Source: RPQJ01 sp963823535
Lineage (GTDB): Bacteria > Pseudomonadota > Gammaproteobacteria > Steroidobacterales > Steroidobacteraceae
Reading direction: 5' to 3'
Length of the DNA: 64,000 nucleotides
Assembly (NCBI GenBank): GCA_963823535.1
Contig: CAWGLZ010000003.1
Span: forward strand, 334,369-398,368
Part shown: positions 52,822 to 63,063 of the stretch, in pieces
Position numbering within the stretch: position 1 is the first letter of the stretch
Layout: the number at the start of each line of letters is the position of its first letter
Translations under genes and position numbers: made by a program
Notes under the pieces: generated by a model
Databases searched by the model: none
Seen by the model: the letters and a program-made list of their open reading frames with translations, nothing else
What the model was told of the DNA's origin: nothing

Positions 52822-54747
52822 TCATACCTCCAAAACAGTTCGGCCGCGGCTCACGACTTCCGCGGCAAGCTTCGAGGCGAGGTCCTCCAGGGACATCGCA
52901 CCGAGATCCTTGCCGTTGCGCGTGCGCACGGCCAGCGTATTTGACCCCGACTCGCGGTCGCCCGCGACCAGCAGGTACGGGACCCGCTGCAGGGTGTGTT
53001 CGCGGATTTTAAAGCCGACCTTTTCGTTTCGCAAATCTGTTTCGACCCGAAGCCCCTGATTTTTCAGGAATTCAGCCGCCCGACGGCAATAATCGGCCTG
53101 TCCGTCGGTGATATTCATGACCACGGCCTGCACCGGGGCCAGCCAGGTCGGCAGCCGTCCGGCGTAGTTTTCGATCAGGATGCCGATAAAACGCTCCATC
53201 GAGCCCAGCACCGCCCGGTGCAGCATCAGCGGCGTGTGGGCGGCCCCGTCCTCGCCGATGTACTCGGCCCCGAGCAGTCCCGGCAGCACCGGGTCGAGCT
53301 GCAGGGTGCCGCACTGCCAGTCCCGGCCGATCGCGTCCCTGAGCACGAACTCGAGCTTGGGGCCGTAGAAGGCACCCTCCCCCGGGTTCAGCGTGTATTC
53401 GAGCCCGGCGGCCTCGCAGGCGCCCTTCAGGGCCGCCTCGGCCTTGTCCCACAGCTCGTCCGAGCCCGCGCGCTGGGGCGGCCGGTCCGAGAACTTGATG
53501 GCGACCTCGTCGAAGCCGAAATCGGCGTAGACGCTCTTCAGCAGCGCGCAGAAAGCCGCGGTCTCGGCATTGACCTGCGCCTCGGTGCAGAAGATGTGCG
53601 CGTCGTCCTGGGTGAAGGCGCGGACCCGCATGATCCCGTGCAGCGCGCCCGAGGGCTCGTTGCGGTGGCAGGCCCCGAACTCGGCCATGCGCAGCGGCAG
53701 GTCGCGGTAGGACTTGATGCCCTGCCGGTAGATCATCACGTGGCAGGGGCAGTTCATCGGCTTGACGGCGAGGATGCGCTCCTCCGACTCGGCGATGAAC
53801 ATGTTGGGCGCGTAGTTCTCCCAGTGGCCCGAGCGCTCCCAGAGCGAGCGGTCCACCAGCTGGGGCGTGCGCACCTCGACGTAGCCTTCCGCGGCCAGCC
53901 GTTCGCGCATGTATTCCTCGATCGTCCGCCAGAGCGTCCAGCCCTTCGGGTGCCAGAAGACGCTGCCGACCGCCTCTTCCTGGGTGTGGAACAGGTCGAG
54001 CTCGCGGCCGAGGCGCCGGTGGTCGCGCTTCTCGGCTTCCTCGAGGCGATGCAGGTAGGCCTTGAGGTCCTTCTCGTTGGCCCAGGCCGTGCCGTAGATG
54101 CGCTGGAGCATCTCGTTGCGGGAGTCGCCCCGCCAGTAGGCCCCCGCCACCTTCATGAGCTTGAAGGCGCCGAGCTTGCCCGTGGAGGGCACGTGCGGGC
54201 CGCGGCAGAGGTCGAACCACTCGCCCTGCCCGTAGAGGCTGATGTCCTCGTTCGAGGGAATGCCGGCGATGATCTCGGCCTTGTAGTGCTCGCCCAGGCC
54301 CTTGAAGGTCTCGATCGCGTCGTCGCGCGGCATGACCCGCCGCTCGACGGGCAGGTCGGCCTTGGCGAGTTCGTGCATCTTGGCTTCGAACTTCTCCAGG
54401 TCTTCCGGCGTGAAGGGCCGGCGGAAGGCGAAGTCGTAGTAGAAGCCGTTCTCGATCACCGGGCCGATGGTGACCTGGGCGTCGGGGTAGATCGCCTGCA
54501 CCGCCTGCGCGAGCAGGTGCGCCGTGGAGTGGCGCAGGATCTCGAGGCCCTCGGGGTCCCTGGCCGTGACGATGGCGAGCGAGGCGTCGGACTCGATCAG
54601 GTGCGAGGTGTCGACCAGCCGGCCGTCGACCTTGCCGGCCAGGGCGGCCTTGGCGAGGCCGGGGCCGATGTCGGCCGCGACCTGGGCGACGGAGACGGGG
54701 GCGGCGTAGCGTCGGACGCTGCCGTCGGGGAGGGTGATTTCGGGCAT
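52822..54747 (-). CDS. thrS: Threonine-tRNA ligase
   Basis: A 641-aa class II synthetase: TGS domain (residues 1-64), editing domain with HSTAHLLAQAV, catalytic core with the zinc Cys in MNCPCH and motif 2 MAEFGACHRNEPSG, and the C-terminal anticodon-binding domain. The frame continues open upstream through a neighbouring gene, but ATG 54747 (MPEITLPDGS) is the clear start. It heads the thrS-infC-rpmI-rplT-pheST cluster. Confidence 0.97.
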   Translation of the reverse strand: MPEITLPDGSVRRYAAPVSVAQVAADIGPGLAKAALAGKVDGRLVDTSHLIESDASLAIVTARDPEGLEILRHSTAHLLAQAVQAIYPDAQVTIGPVIENGFYYDFAFRRPFTPEDLEKFEAKMHELAKADLPVERRVMPRDDAIETFKGLGEHYKAEIIAGIPSNEDISLYGQGEWFDLCRGPHVPSTGKLGAFKLMKVAGAYWRGDSRNEMLQRIYGTAWANEKDLKAYLHRLEEAEKRDHRRLGRELDLFHTQEEAVGSVFWHPKGWTLWRTIEEYMRERLAAEGYVEVRTPQLVDRSLWERSGHWENYAPNMFIAESEERILAVKPMNCPCHVMIYRQGIKSYRDLPLRMAEFGACHRNEPSGALHGIMRVRAFTQDDAHIFCTEAQVNAETAAFCALLKSVYADFGFDEVAIKFSDRPPQRAGSDELWDKAEAALKGACEAAGLEYTLNPGEGAFYGPKLEFVLRDAIGRDWQCGTLQLDPVLPGLLGAEYIGEDGAAHTPLMLHRAVLGSMERFIGILIENYAGRLPTWLAPVQAVVMNITDGQADYCRRAAEFLKNQGLRVETDLRNEKVGFKIREHTLQRVPYLLVAGDRESGSNTLAVRTRNGKDLGAMSLEDLASKLAAEVVSRGRTVLEV

Positions 54748-54824
54748 AAGCCGGCCATTATACGGTCGAGGCGTACTGCTGGGCGATCCGTCTCCGATCG
54801 CTGCTGCGAACCGTCTCCGAGTGG

Positions 54825-56431
54825 CTACGCCAGCAGCTTGCCGACGCCGAGGCTCACGAGCAGCACGACCACGAAGACGGCAAACAGCCCGCCGGCCACG
54901 GCTGCCAGCCGGAAGTAGCTCCGTCGGGTCGCCTTCAGGTAGTCGTCGAGCCCGGTCATGCTGACGACGCCCAGCACGGGCAGGCCCGTTTCCTGCTCCA
55001 GTTCGCGCGTGTGGTTGAAGACCGGGTGCAGCAGGTGCAGGACAAAGGCCAGGGCGGCCCCGGCCGCCAGCGAGGCCAGGAGAATCCCGGCGACAAGTGG
55101 CGGGCGCCGCGGCGAAACGGGACGGAAACTGGCCTGGGGCGGGTCCAGGATGTCGAACCGTACTCCGGCGTCCGACTTCTCCGCGGTCTGTCCGAGCCTC
55201 GCCTGCTCGAGCCGCTCCACGAGCGCCATGTACTGCGCCTTGGTCAGGTCGTAGTCGCGGTTGAGACGGGTCAGTTCCGCCTCCACCTCCGGCATCGAAT
55301 TCACGAGCTTGCGCAGCTCCGCCACTTTGGCTTCGTGGCCGGACAATTCGCGCCGCAGGGCCGCCACCTCGACTTCGGACTGGTTGAGCGCCAGTCGGAC
55401 GCTCTGGTAGACGGGATTCGCCGGTGACCCCACTCGCCAGGACGGCGTCTTCATCTCCGCGACGCAGCGCATCCATCTCCTGCTCGCGCCGTAGCTTCAG
55501 CTCCGCGATGGTTGCCCGCAGGGTACCCACATCCGGGTGCTTCTCCGTATATGTCCGCAACAGGGCGTCAAGCTTGGCCTGGGCGTCGGCCAGCTGGGTC
55601 ACTGTGTCGCCCCCGGTCGCCGTCTGCCCGCCTGGCAGGGTGATGCTGGGCGCGGGCCCAGCGCTCGCCGCCGAGGCCAGGATGCTGCCGTCCTTCAGCT
55701 GCCGTGCCAGCTCGTCGCGACGCGAGACGGCCACCGCGAGCAGGTCGCGCGTCTTGCGGGCCCCGTCAATCTCGCCCTGCAGGCGCGTGAAGTAATCCCC
55801 TTCCTCGCCCGGCATGGTGCCGATGTTGCGCTTCTTGAAATCCGCAAGACGATCCTCGGCCTCGCCAAGCCTCTGCTCATACTCCTGGATCCGGGCCGCC
55901 AGGAACTCCTGCGCGGTCTCGGCGTCTTCCATGCTTCCGCCCAGCGTGCCCTTGACCAGGCTGTCGAGCAGCATCTGGACGACCTGGAGGCTGCGTTCCC
56001 GGTCGGTATCGCGATAACTCAACCAGTACACGAGACCCTTTCGGACCGCGACTGCTCGCAATGTCCATGGTCACGTCGATCGAATCTCGCAACTTGTCCT
56101 TGATTTCTGCGCGGTCTTGATCGGTGACAGCCGCCGCAATCAGGTTGGTCTCGTCGATCACCCGGTCGAGCTGGGCGTCGCCCACCAGTGTCTGCTGCAT
56201 GAGGTTCAGCTGTGCCGTCACGTCCTGCTGGATCGCCAGCCCCTGGATCACCGGCGACAGCGCGGTCGACGTGTCGACGAACACCCGGGAGCGTGCCTCG
56301 TACTTGTTCGGCAGCAACATGACGAAGGCCCATCCCACCAGGCACAGGACCCAGGCGGCCAGAATGGCCGGCCAGCGATACCGGGCGGCGCCTTGGAGTA
56401 CGTCGAGAGCGTTGTTCAGTTGTTCGCGCAT
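54825..56431 (-). CDS. Wzz/GNVR-type polysaccharide chain-length determinant (two frame breaks)
   Basis: About 535 aa spread over three frames. The N-terminus MREQLNNALDVLQGAARYRW with a first membrane helix starts at 56431. An extra base near 56045 leads to the coiled-coil centre (LVYWLSYRDTDRERSLQVVQ). Another near 55430 leads to the tail with GNVR-like LTRLNRDYDLTKAQYMALVE and two further membrane helices ending VSLGVGKLLA. Such inner-membrane proteins set the length of exported polysaccharide. It is divergent from the PqqD-like cassette and fits the surface-glycan setting. Confidence 0.85.
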
Positions 56432-56633
56432 GGTCCAATTGGCCCATGAAAGGCCGTCTGCGAGCCAGTCGGATCATAGCATCGGGATCCCGCCCTGACG
56501 GGAGCGTGTCGAGACTCCGCAGGGTTGCGTATCCGAAGCTGGTCGCGATTTCGGAAACCTCACTTGCGGCGCGGTAACCAAATACGGACCATTTGCGTAT
56601 AGCTCCTTCGATACCGCGGGACACCAGGGCAGG

Positions 56634-56933
56634 ATGAATGACGCAATGCAGAAGACCGGCGACGGTGAGCACTCCGACGGTGCTCCCCGGTCTCCCACGC
56701 GGTTGCTGGTCCGTGAAATCGGCGGAGAGGTCCTTATCCTCGACACCGTGGCGGACCAGATCCACCAACTCAATGCTTCCGCGAGCCTGGTGTGGCGTTT
56801 GTACGCCGCCGGAAAAGGGCTTTCCGAGATCTCAAAAGCACTTGTCAACGAGTTTGACATAACGCAAACTGAGGCGGAGCGCGACGCGAGACAGGCGCTG
56901 CAGAAGTTCAGGGCACTGAAGCTCGCAGAGTAG
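56634..56933 (+). CDS. PqqD-like peptide chaperone (HPr-rel-A system type)
   Basis: A 99-aa protein with the PqqD/RRE winged-helix pattern: VREIGGEVLILDTVADQIHQ, then LNASASLVWRLYAAGKGL and an EIS..LVNEFDI..TEAERDARQAL helix. PqqD-like domains bind leader peptides and deliver them to modifying enzymes. It heads the cassette PqqD-like, small Tat-type peptide, HprK-like kinase and nucleotidyltransferase. TIGRFAMs (from memory) name a PqqD relative next to HprK-related kinase A as part of an HPr-rel-A system of unknown function. ATG 56634 has GCAGGATGA upstream. Confidence 0.85.
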   Translation: MNDAMQKTGDGEHSDGAPRSPTRLLVREIGGEVLILDTVADQIHQLNASASLVWRLYAAGKGLSEISKALVNEFDITQTEAERDARQALQKFRALKLAE

Positions 56934-56998
56934 GTCTAAGGGAGCGTACTCCAGGGATGACCCTCGTGCCGCTGCCGGCGGAAAGGAGTGAATGGACG

Positions 56999-57190
56999 AT
57001 GAGCAAGCCCAGCACATCACGCAGAGAATTCGTCAAGAAGGCCGCTTACGTGGCGCCCGCCATCCTGAGTCTTCAGGCTTATTCTTCACTGGCCAAGGCT
57101 GGGTCGGTGAAGAATGACCGCGATGACACGAACGGGACGATCGTCCAGTCTCCGAAGCCGAAGAGACCAAAGATCAAGAAGAAGGATTAG
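56999..57190 (+). CDS. Small Tat-type signal peptide protein, possible substrate of the cassette
   Basis: A 63-aa protein. Residues 7-14 (SRREFVKK) fit the twin-arginine motif S-R-R-x-F-[LV]-K exactly; a hydrophobic stretch AAYVAPAILSLQAYSSLAKA follows, with AKA a plausible cleavage site at about residue 44. The remaining 20 or so residues are hydrophilic and end strongly basic (PKPKRPKIKKKD). The start ATG 56999 has AGGAG ten bases upstream. The position between the PqqD-like and kinase genes makes it a candidate modified peptide, but no family is recognised. Confidence 0.72.
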   Translation: MSKPSTSRREFVKKAAYVAPAILSLQAYSSLAKAGSVKNDRDDTNGTIVQSPKPKRPKIKKKD

Positions 57191-57242
57191 CGGTCGCAAC
57201 CAGCATGGAACGCGGCAGCTGCCTTCGCATGGCGCGGCACGC

Positions 57243-58113
57243 GTGACGTCGAGCCCCGCTGACCCGTTCGTCGAGCCGATTCACCTGCGCGTGTTGGATC
57301 GCCTCGCCTCAATCGAGCCGGGGCACGACGACGTTCGGGAATGCCTGGTTCGGAATTTCGACGCCATGATCGTTCCCGATGCGGGCGGGACGCCCGATAT
57401 TTGGCTCTCGGTCCGGCGTACAGGCGAGTCCTTCGTCGTCTCGAGGCCGGATGGCACTCCCGTGAGCGCGTCGAACCTCGGTGACGTGGTCTACCGCGTC
57501 GAGAAAGCGCTGACGATCGCATTGCAGAAGCAGCGACCGGACCTGCTGTTCCTGCACGCGGCCGTCGTCGAGTGGGACGGCAAGGCCGTCATACTCGCCG
57601 GGGACACCGGCGCCGGAAAATCAACGACCACATGGGCGCTCCTGCATCACGGATTCGGGTACCTGAGCGATGAACTCGGCCCAATCGATCTTGTGAACCT
57701 TCGGGCACTCGCATATCCACACGCGCTCTGCCTGAAGGAACCGCCGCCCGCCCCATATGCAGCTTTCGCCCGCGGCCATGCACCTCGGGCGAACCATCCA
57801 CACTCCCGCCGCTTCACTGCCCAAGTCGCTTGCCAGCGAATCTCTACCGCTGGGCGCAGTATTTCTGTTGCGCCATGACCCGGATCTGAGTGCACCTGCT
57901 GTGTGCAGGCTGGGAGTCGCCGAGGCGAGCGCCCGGATCTACCTCACGGCACTCAATGCGCTGGCTCACCCGGATCGCGGCCTCACGGCAGTGCTGCGGA
58001 TCGCCGAGTCCGTACCCTGCTTCACACTGGAATCGGCCGATCTCCACCAGACGAGCCTACTCATCCGATCCACGCTTGAACGGGACGCGACGTGCTTATC
58101 GTCGAGCTGCTGA
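57243..58113 (+). CDS. HprK-related kinase (frame break near 57760)
   Basis: About 290 aa. A Walker A loop AGDTGAGKSTTTWALL follows HAAVVEWDGKAVIL, as in HPr kinase/phosphorylase relatives, with LSDELGPID as the acidic segment after it. The frame changes by one extra base around 57750-57790; the second part reads GRTIHTPAASLPKSLA and GAVFLLRHDPDLS to TGA at 58113. There is no HPr gene here, so the target may be the small peptide or a sugar. The GTG at 57243 is the assumed start; its ribosome site is weak. Confidence 0.8.
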
Positions 58114-59254
58114 GGTACGCAGCGCACGGTCAGTCTCCGGAGTCTGCACACGCCGTCGCCGAAGCCCTCGTTGCCGCAACGGACGCCGAGCGCCAGTGGG
58201 CACTACACGCCGGATTGGGTCCGTTGGCCTACCGAGCCATCAAGGCGACCCCCGATTGCGTGCCGAGCGGCCTGCTCGAGGTGCTGCACGCAGCCGACCT
58301 GACCGCGCAGGTCCTCCACGGCAATCGGATCGAGGCCGCCGCCGAGGTCATCGACCTGTGCACGAGCCTTGGAGTCACCGTGATGCCATTGAAGGGCATT
58401 TCGATCAGCGAGCAGCACTACCCTTCGCCACACCTGCGGGCGATGACCGATATCGACTTCCTGGTCTCGGGACGCCCGTACGAGGAAATCGAGGCCGCAT
58501 TCCTGCAGCGCGGCTACAAGCTCAGTCCGGTCGACATGGGTCCCGATCCTGCCCACGGGAAGCCGCTGCAGGATTGCCGCAGGAACGTCTGGGTCGAACT
58601 GCATACATCGCTTTTCCCGCCCACTTCGCCCTTGCAGGGACATCCGGTCGTTCGCGCAGCCGTCGGACAGCAGCGTTGGCAATCGACTCGGACTTCAGTG
58701 GCCGCAGGATCCTTCGCTTGCGCGACGAAGCACAATTGTTATACGTCGCGGCCTACTGGACCCGTGATCTGTCGACGCAATCGATTCATCCCACGTTCAT
58801 CACACCGTTGCTGGATGCAATTATTCTTCTTGGAGCATCCGGACCAACGATGAATTGGGAACAACTTTCTCGCTGGATGGGCGACGACCAGGCGACGGCA
58901 TCTCTCTATTTGCTGCTGTCGTGTCTTTCGAGGCACGAGCTGATTTCGTTGCCACCTGGACTTCTGGCGGAGCTGGCGACGAGGCAAACGATCATTGGCC
59001 GGGCTGAAAATCACATCATCCAGTCGCTGATCGACCGATACCTGCTCGGCGGTCGCACATTGCACCTGATCCACAGCTGGCACATCTGGCTGAACCTCCT
59101 CGGTCCCGGAGCGAGATATGCGAAGTCTGCGCTGCTGCCGTGGCGAATCGCGTTCCCGCCGTCCTACCCGCATCGCTTCGACCTGCGCGCTCAAGCCCAA
59201 CGGCTCGCTCGCCTCATCCGACGTGCCTCGCGCAGAGTCGACCCTCAGACGTAG
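58092..59254 (+). CDS. Uncharacterised nucleotidyltransferase, NTP_transf_5 type (frame break near 58680)
   Basis: About 387 aa. It has the DNA-polymerase-beta-like acceptor motif MPLKGISI...HLRAMTDIDFLVSG (Lys-Gly, then Arg, then the Asp-x-Asp metal pair) seen in NTP_transf_5 proteins of surface-glycan loci. One base is missing around 58675-58685; the second part continues LRLRDEAQLLYVAAYW and runs to an Arg-rich end. GTG 58092 overlaps the kinase gene by 22 bases, so they are coupled. The substrate is unknown. Confidence 0.82.
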
Positions 59255-59276
59255 CCCCCAAGCGAGGCGGCAGCAA

Positions 59277-60759
59277 TCAGCGACGCCGGATCCGCTCAAC
59301 GAGCGCGCTGGTCGACTTCTCTGCCAGCAGCGGAACCAGGGCAACCCGACCACCGTCGGCCTCGACGACCTCGCGCCCGACGACGGCCTCGACCGTGTAG
59401 TCCTGGCCCTTGACCAGGACATGCGGCCGCACGGCCTTCAGGGTCTCGAGCGGCGTGTCCTCGTCGAAGATCGTCACCGCATCGACGCAGGAGATCGCCG
59501 CCAGCAACGCCGCGCGCTCGTTCTCGCCGACGATCGGCCGATCCGGCCCCTTGAGTCGACGCACCGAGGCGTCGCTGTTGATCGCGAGGACCAGCACGTC
59601 ACCGAGCCGGGCCGCTCCGTGCAGCAGCGAGAGGTGTCCAGCGTGCAGCAGGTCGAAGCAGCCGTTCGTGAAGACCACCCGCTTGCCGGCCACGCGCCAT
59701 CCGGCGGCGCGCGAAGCCAGCTCGCTGCGACTCAGGACCTTGCCACCGCGAATGTCCGCCAGCGCGTGGCTGATCTGGGCGGGCTCGATCGCGACGGCAC
59801 CGACCTCGGCCACCGCGAGACCGGCCGCCACGTTGGCAATCTCTGCGGCCTGGTTCAGCGTCGCGCCGGCCGCGAGGGCCGTCGCCATGCACCGCGACCG
59901 CGGTGTCGCCGGCGCCCGTCACGTCGGAGACCGCCCGGCGCACCGCCGGGACGTGATGAGTCGCACCGCTGTGCTCGCACCAGCAGCATGCCGCGGTCTC
60001 CGAGCGTCACCACCATGCATTCGAGTTCGGTCGCGACCACGAACGGCAGCGCGGCCGCGGCGATCGCCTCATGATCGTCCGGGTCGAGGCGTCGGCCCGC
60101 TGCGAGCGCGAGCTCGCCAAGATTCGGCGTCAGCAGGCTCGCCCCACGGTAGGCCTGCAGGTCGCGCCGCTTGGGATCGACGAGGACACGGCAGCCACGC
60201 CGTCGCGCATCCTCGATGAGTCGCCTGAGCGTGCCGTCGGTCAGCATGCCCTTGCCGTAGTCGCTCAAGATCACCACGTCCGGCGCCTGGCCGGCCGCGA
60301 GCCGCTGCAAGCAGACCCGCCGCCACGGCGTCGTCGCACGGCCCGGGATCCTCCCAGTCGAGGCGGATCAGTTGCTGGCCCTGCCCGAGCACGCGCAGCT
60401 TGCGGGTCGTCCGCTTGGCATCGTCCTGATGGATGGCGCGGGTATCGATGCCCAGGCGCGCGCAGTCCGCCAGCAGGCGTGCACCGGCTTCGTCGGAGCC
60501 GACGACGCCGGCGAGCACCGCACGGGCGCCGAGCGCGGCGACCTGTCGCGCCACGTTCGCCGCACCGCCCAGGCGGTCGTGCGAGCTGCCGACGCGCACG
60601 ACCGGCACCGGCGCCTCCGGAGAGATGCGCTCCACCGCTCCCTGCACGTACTCGTCGAGCATCAGGTCGCCGACGACCCAGACCTCGCGGCCGCGAAACC
60701 CGTCTACGAGTTCGCAGCAGCGTCGGTTGCGATGGCGTCGAGTCTGCCTCGTCGTTCAC
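59277..60759 (-). CDS. hldE: Bifunctional heptose-7-phosphate kinase / heptose-1-phosphate adenylyltransferase (several frame breaks)
   Basis: About 490 aa. The kinase (PfkB fold) part shows VWVVGDLMLDEYVQG, RLGGAANVARQVAALG, SDYGKGML and the anion hole VTGAGD. The C-terminal nucleotidyltransferase has VFTNGCFDLLHAGHL and VLVKGQDYT. Four single extra bases break the frame, near 60715, 60310, 59975 and 59890. GTG 60757-60759 overlaps the gmhA stop (GTGA). It makes ADP-heptose for LPS inner core with the genes upstream. Confidence 0.88.
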
Positions 60760-61331
60760 GACTGCCCCACTCCAAGCCGACGATCGAGTGCCTCGCAGAT
60801 CGCGTGGATGCAGACGCCGTGGACCTCCTGGATGCGCGCCGTCGTACCGGAAGGCGCCGCGATCAGGACGTCGCACAGCGGCGCAATCCGGCCACCGGAC
60901 TGGCCAGTGAATCCCACGATGCGACAGTCACGCGTTCGCGCTGCGGCGATCGCTGCGATCACGTTCGGCGAGTTGCCGCTGGTGCTGATCGCGAACAGTA
61001 GATCCCCGGGCGCGCCAGCGCCTCGACCTGGCGCGCAAACACCGTGTCGTAGCCGTAATCGTTGGCGACCGCGGTCAGGGTCGCCGTCCCGCCGGCCGAC
61101 AGAGCCAGGGCGGGCAAGGCCTGCCGGTCGTCCTTGAACCGCCCGACCAGCTCGGCCACGAGATGCTCCGCGTCGGAGGCGCTGCCCACCGTTGCCGCAG
61201 GCCAGCAGCTTGTTGCCGCGCGCGAAGCAGTCGTGCAGCTCACCCGCCACCTGCTCGAGCGCTCGCGCCAGCCGCTCAGCGGCCGCGGCCATGACCCGCG
61301 CGTGATCCTGAAAGGTTTCCAGCACGCTCAT
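60756..61331 (-). CDS. gmhA: Phosphoheptose isomerase (two compensating frame breaks)
   Basis: About 191 aa. The SIS-domain protein starts MSVLETFQDHARVM at 61331. An extra G near 61195 (after LLACGNGG) and a missing G near 61005 (before DLLFAISTSGNSPN) bracket a middle section read in another frame (SASDAEHLVAELVGRFKDDR). After correction all GmhA motifs are present, including TSGNSPNV and the metal-binding His in EVHGVCIHAICE. It converts sedoheptulose-7-phosphate to D-glycero-D-manno-heptose-7-phosphate. Confidence 0.88.
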   Translation of the reverse strand: MSVLETFQDHARVMAAAAERLARALEQVAGELHDCFARGNKLLACGNGGQRLRRGASRGRAGRAVQGRPAGLARPGSVGRRDGDPDRGRQRLRLRHGVCAPGRGAGAPGDLLFAISTSGNSPNVIAAIAAARTRDCRIVGFTGQSGGRIAPLCDVLIAAPSGTTARIQEVHGVCIHAICEALDRRLGVGQS

Positions 61332-61904
61332 CGTCGTTCTCCCCTTCGGCCGGTCGCGCCAGCAGCCACGTGCCACGGCCATAGAGATCATCATAGACCG
61401 GGACGGGCGCTCCGGTCAGCGCGGCGGCCGCAGCCCGGCCCTTGCCCGTCCGTACGAGAACGGACGCGACCCCCGCGGCGCGCGCCGCCTCGAGGTCGCG
61501 CACGTCGTCGCCGACGACGAGCGTCGCCGCGGGTCGAGTCCGGACTGCTCGATCGCAGCCTCGATCAAGCCAGGCGCTGGCTTGCGACACCGGCAGCCCT
61601 CCGCGGGCGCGTGCGGGCAGACGAAGACTGCGCGATGTCGCCACCCGCGCGCGACCACGGCGTCCAGCATGGCGCGTGAACGGCCTCGAGATCCGCACTT
61701 GTCATAATCCCGCGACCGACACCGGACTGGTTGGTCGCCACGGACACGCGATCCCGGCCCGCGCCGAGCATCGCAAGCGCCTCGAGTGCGCCGGGGATCC
61801 AGCGCCATTCCGCAGGCGAGCGAACGTAGCCGCCGGTCCGGCGCCTCCTCGTTCAGGACGCCGTCGCGGTCGAGAATCAGGTGCTTGACCGACGTCGGGT
61901 TCAT
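61276..61904 (-). CDS. gmhB: Heptose bisphosphate phosphatase (several frame breaks)
   Basis: About 190-200 aa, HAD family. ATG 61904 gives MNPTSVKHLILDRDGVLNEE (nucleophile Asp). The pieces VSVATNQSGVGRGIMTS, FVCPHAPAEGCRCRKPAPGL (zinc-binding Cys/His loop) and TLVVGDDVRDLEAARAAG follow in three frames, with at least three or four indels. The 3' end is uncertain; the last open frame stops at 61276, inside gmhA. It removes the 7-phosphate between the HldE kinase and adenylyltransferase steps. Confidence 0.82.
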
Positions 61905-61914
61905 GCACCGAACG

Positions 61915-62898
61915 TCAACGGTAACGATCGGACTGCGACAGGTAACCCTCCACGTAGCGGCGGACGCCGTCCTCGAGCGCCGTGAAGGGCTTCGTGTAGC
62001 CCGCCGCGCGAAGCTTATCCATCCGCGCCTCGGTGAAGTACTGGTAGTTCGGCCGGATCGCCTCGGGCATCGGGATGAACTCGATGCGCGAGGGCTGCCC
62101 CGCGGCAGCTGCAATCGCCCGCGCCAGGTCGGCGAAGCTGCGCGCCGTGCCCGAGCCGAGATTGAACAGGCCACTCACGTCCCGATGCTCGAGCAGCCAC
62201 AGCATCACGTCCACGCAGTCGTCCACGAAGACGAAGTCGCGCAACTGCCCGCCGTCCGGGTAATCGGGGTGGTGCGACGTGAACAGCGTGACCGGCTGGC
62301 CGCTCGCCACCAGCGGATACTTCTGGGCGACCACGCTCTGCATCGGGCCCTTGTGATACTCGTTCGGCCCGTAGACGTTGAAGAACTTGAGCCCGACCCA
62401 CTGGGGTGGCGCGGGCTCCCCAGCCGCGACGCGGCGCGCGACGCGCCGGTCGAAGAAATGCTTGCTCCAGCCATAGGCGTTCAGCGGACGCAGCCGCGCC
62501 AGGCCCTCGAGGCTTGCGTCGTCGTCGAAGCCGGCCGAGCCGTCGCCATAGGTCGCGGCCGAGGAGGCGTAGATGAAGCGGGACCGAGCGCCGGCACACC
62601 AGTCCCACAGCTGCGTGCTGAACGTCGACGTTGACGTCGAACACCAGATCGGCGTCGGTCGCCGTGGTGGCCGAGATCGCGCCCATGTGGATCACGGCAT
62701 CGAGCTGCGGCCGCCGTCGACAGCCATTCGAGACACTCGCTCCGGCGGGACTATGTCAAACAGCGCATGCCGGGCGATATTGCGCCACTTGTCGCTCGAC
62801 TCGAGCCGGTCGCAGACGACGACGTCGACGCCACGCTCGCAGAGCGCTGCGACCATGTTCGAGCCGATGAATCCGGCCCCGCCGGTGACAAGGATCAT
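61915..62898 (-). CDS. hldD: ADP-L-glycero-D-manno-heptose 6-epimerase (at least two frame breaks)
   Basis: About 325 aa, extended SDR family. The N-terminus MILVTGGAGFIGSNMVAAL begins at 62898. The middle has VIHMGAISATT in another frame and NAYGWSKHFFDR (catalytic Tyr-Lys). The C-terminal third (FTSHHPDYPDGGQLRDFVFV, FNLGSGTARSFADLA) is intact to 61915. Breaks lie near 62700 and 62620. It makes the final ADP-L,D-heptose used by LPS core transferases. Confidence 0.88.
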
Positions 62899-63063
62899 GT
62901 GGCACCGTCAAGGAAGACAGGCTGCAGTTTACGTCGAGCGAAGTCCTGGAGGATGTGGAGCTGGATCCGGTTCTCGACTATCATTCAGGCCGTACGCTCT
63001 TGCCACGCCAATCACCGCGGCAACGACGTGAGAATAGCAAAGCCGCTGAGGATCAGAGCGTCC

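Noticed and set aside
56634..59254. A complete lasso-peptide cluster
   Set aside because: There is a PqqD-like protein, kinase and nucleotidyltransferase, but no lasso cyclase (asparagine-synthetase type) or transglutaminase-like protease nearby, and the small ORF looks like a Tat signal.
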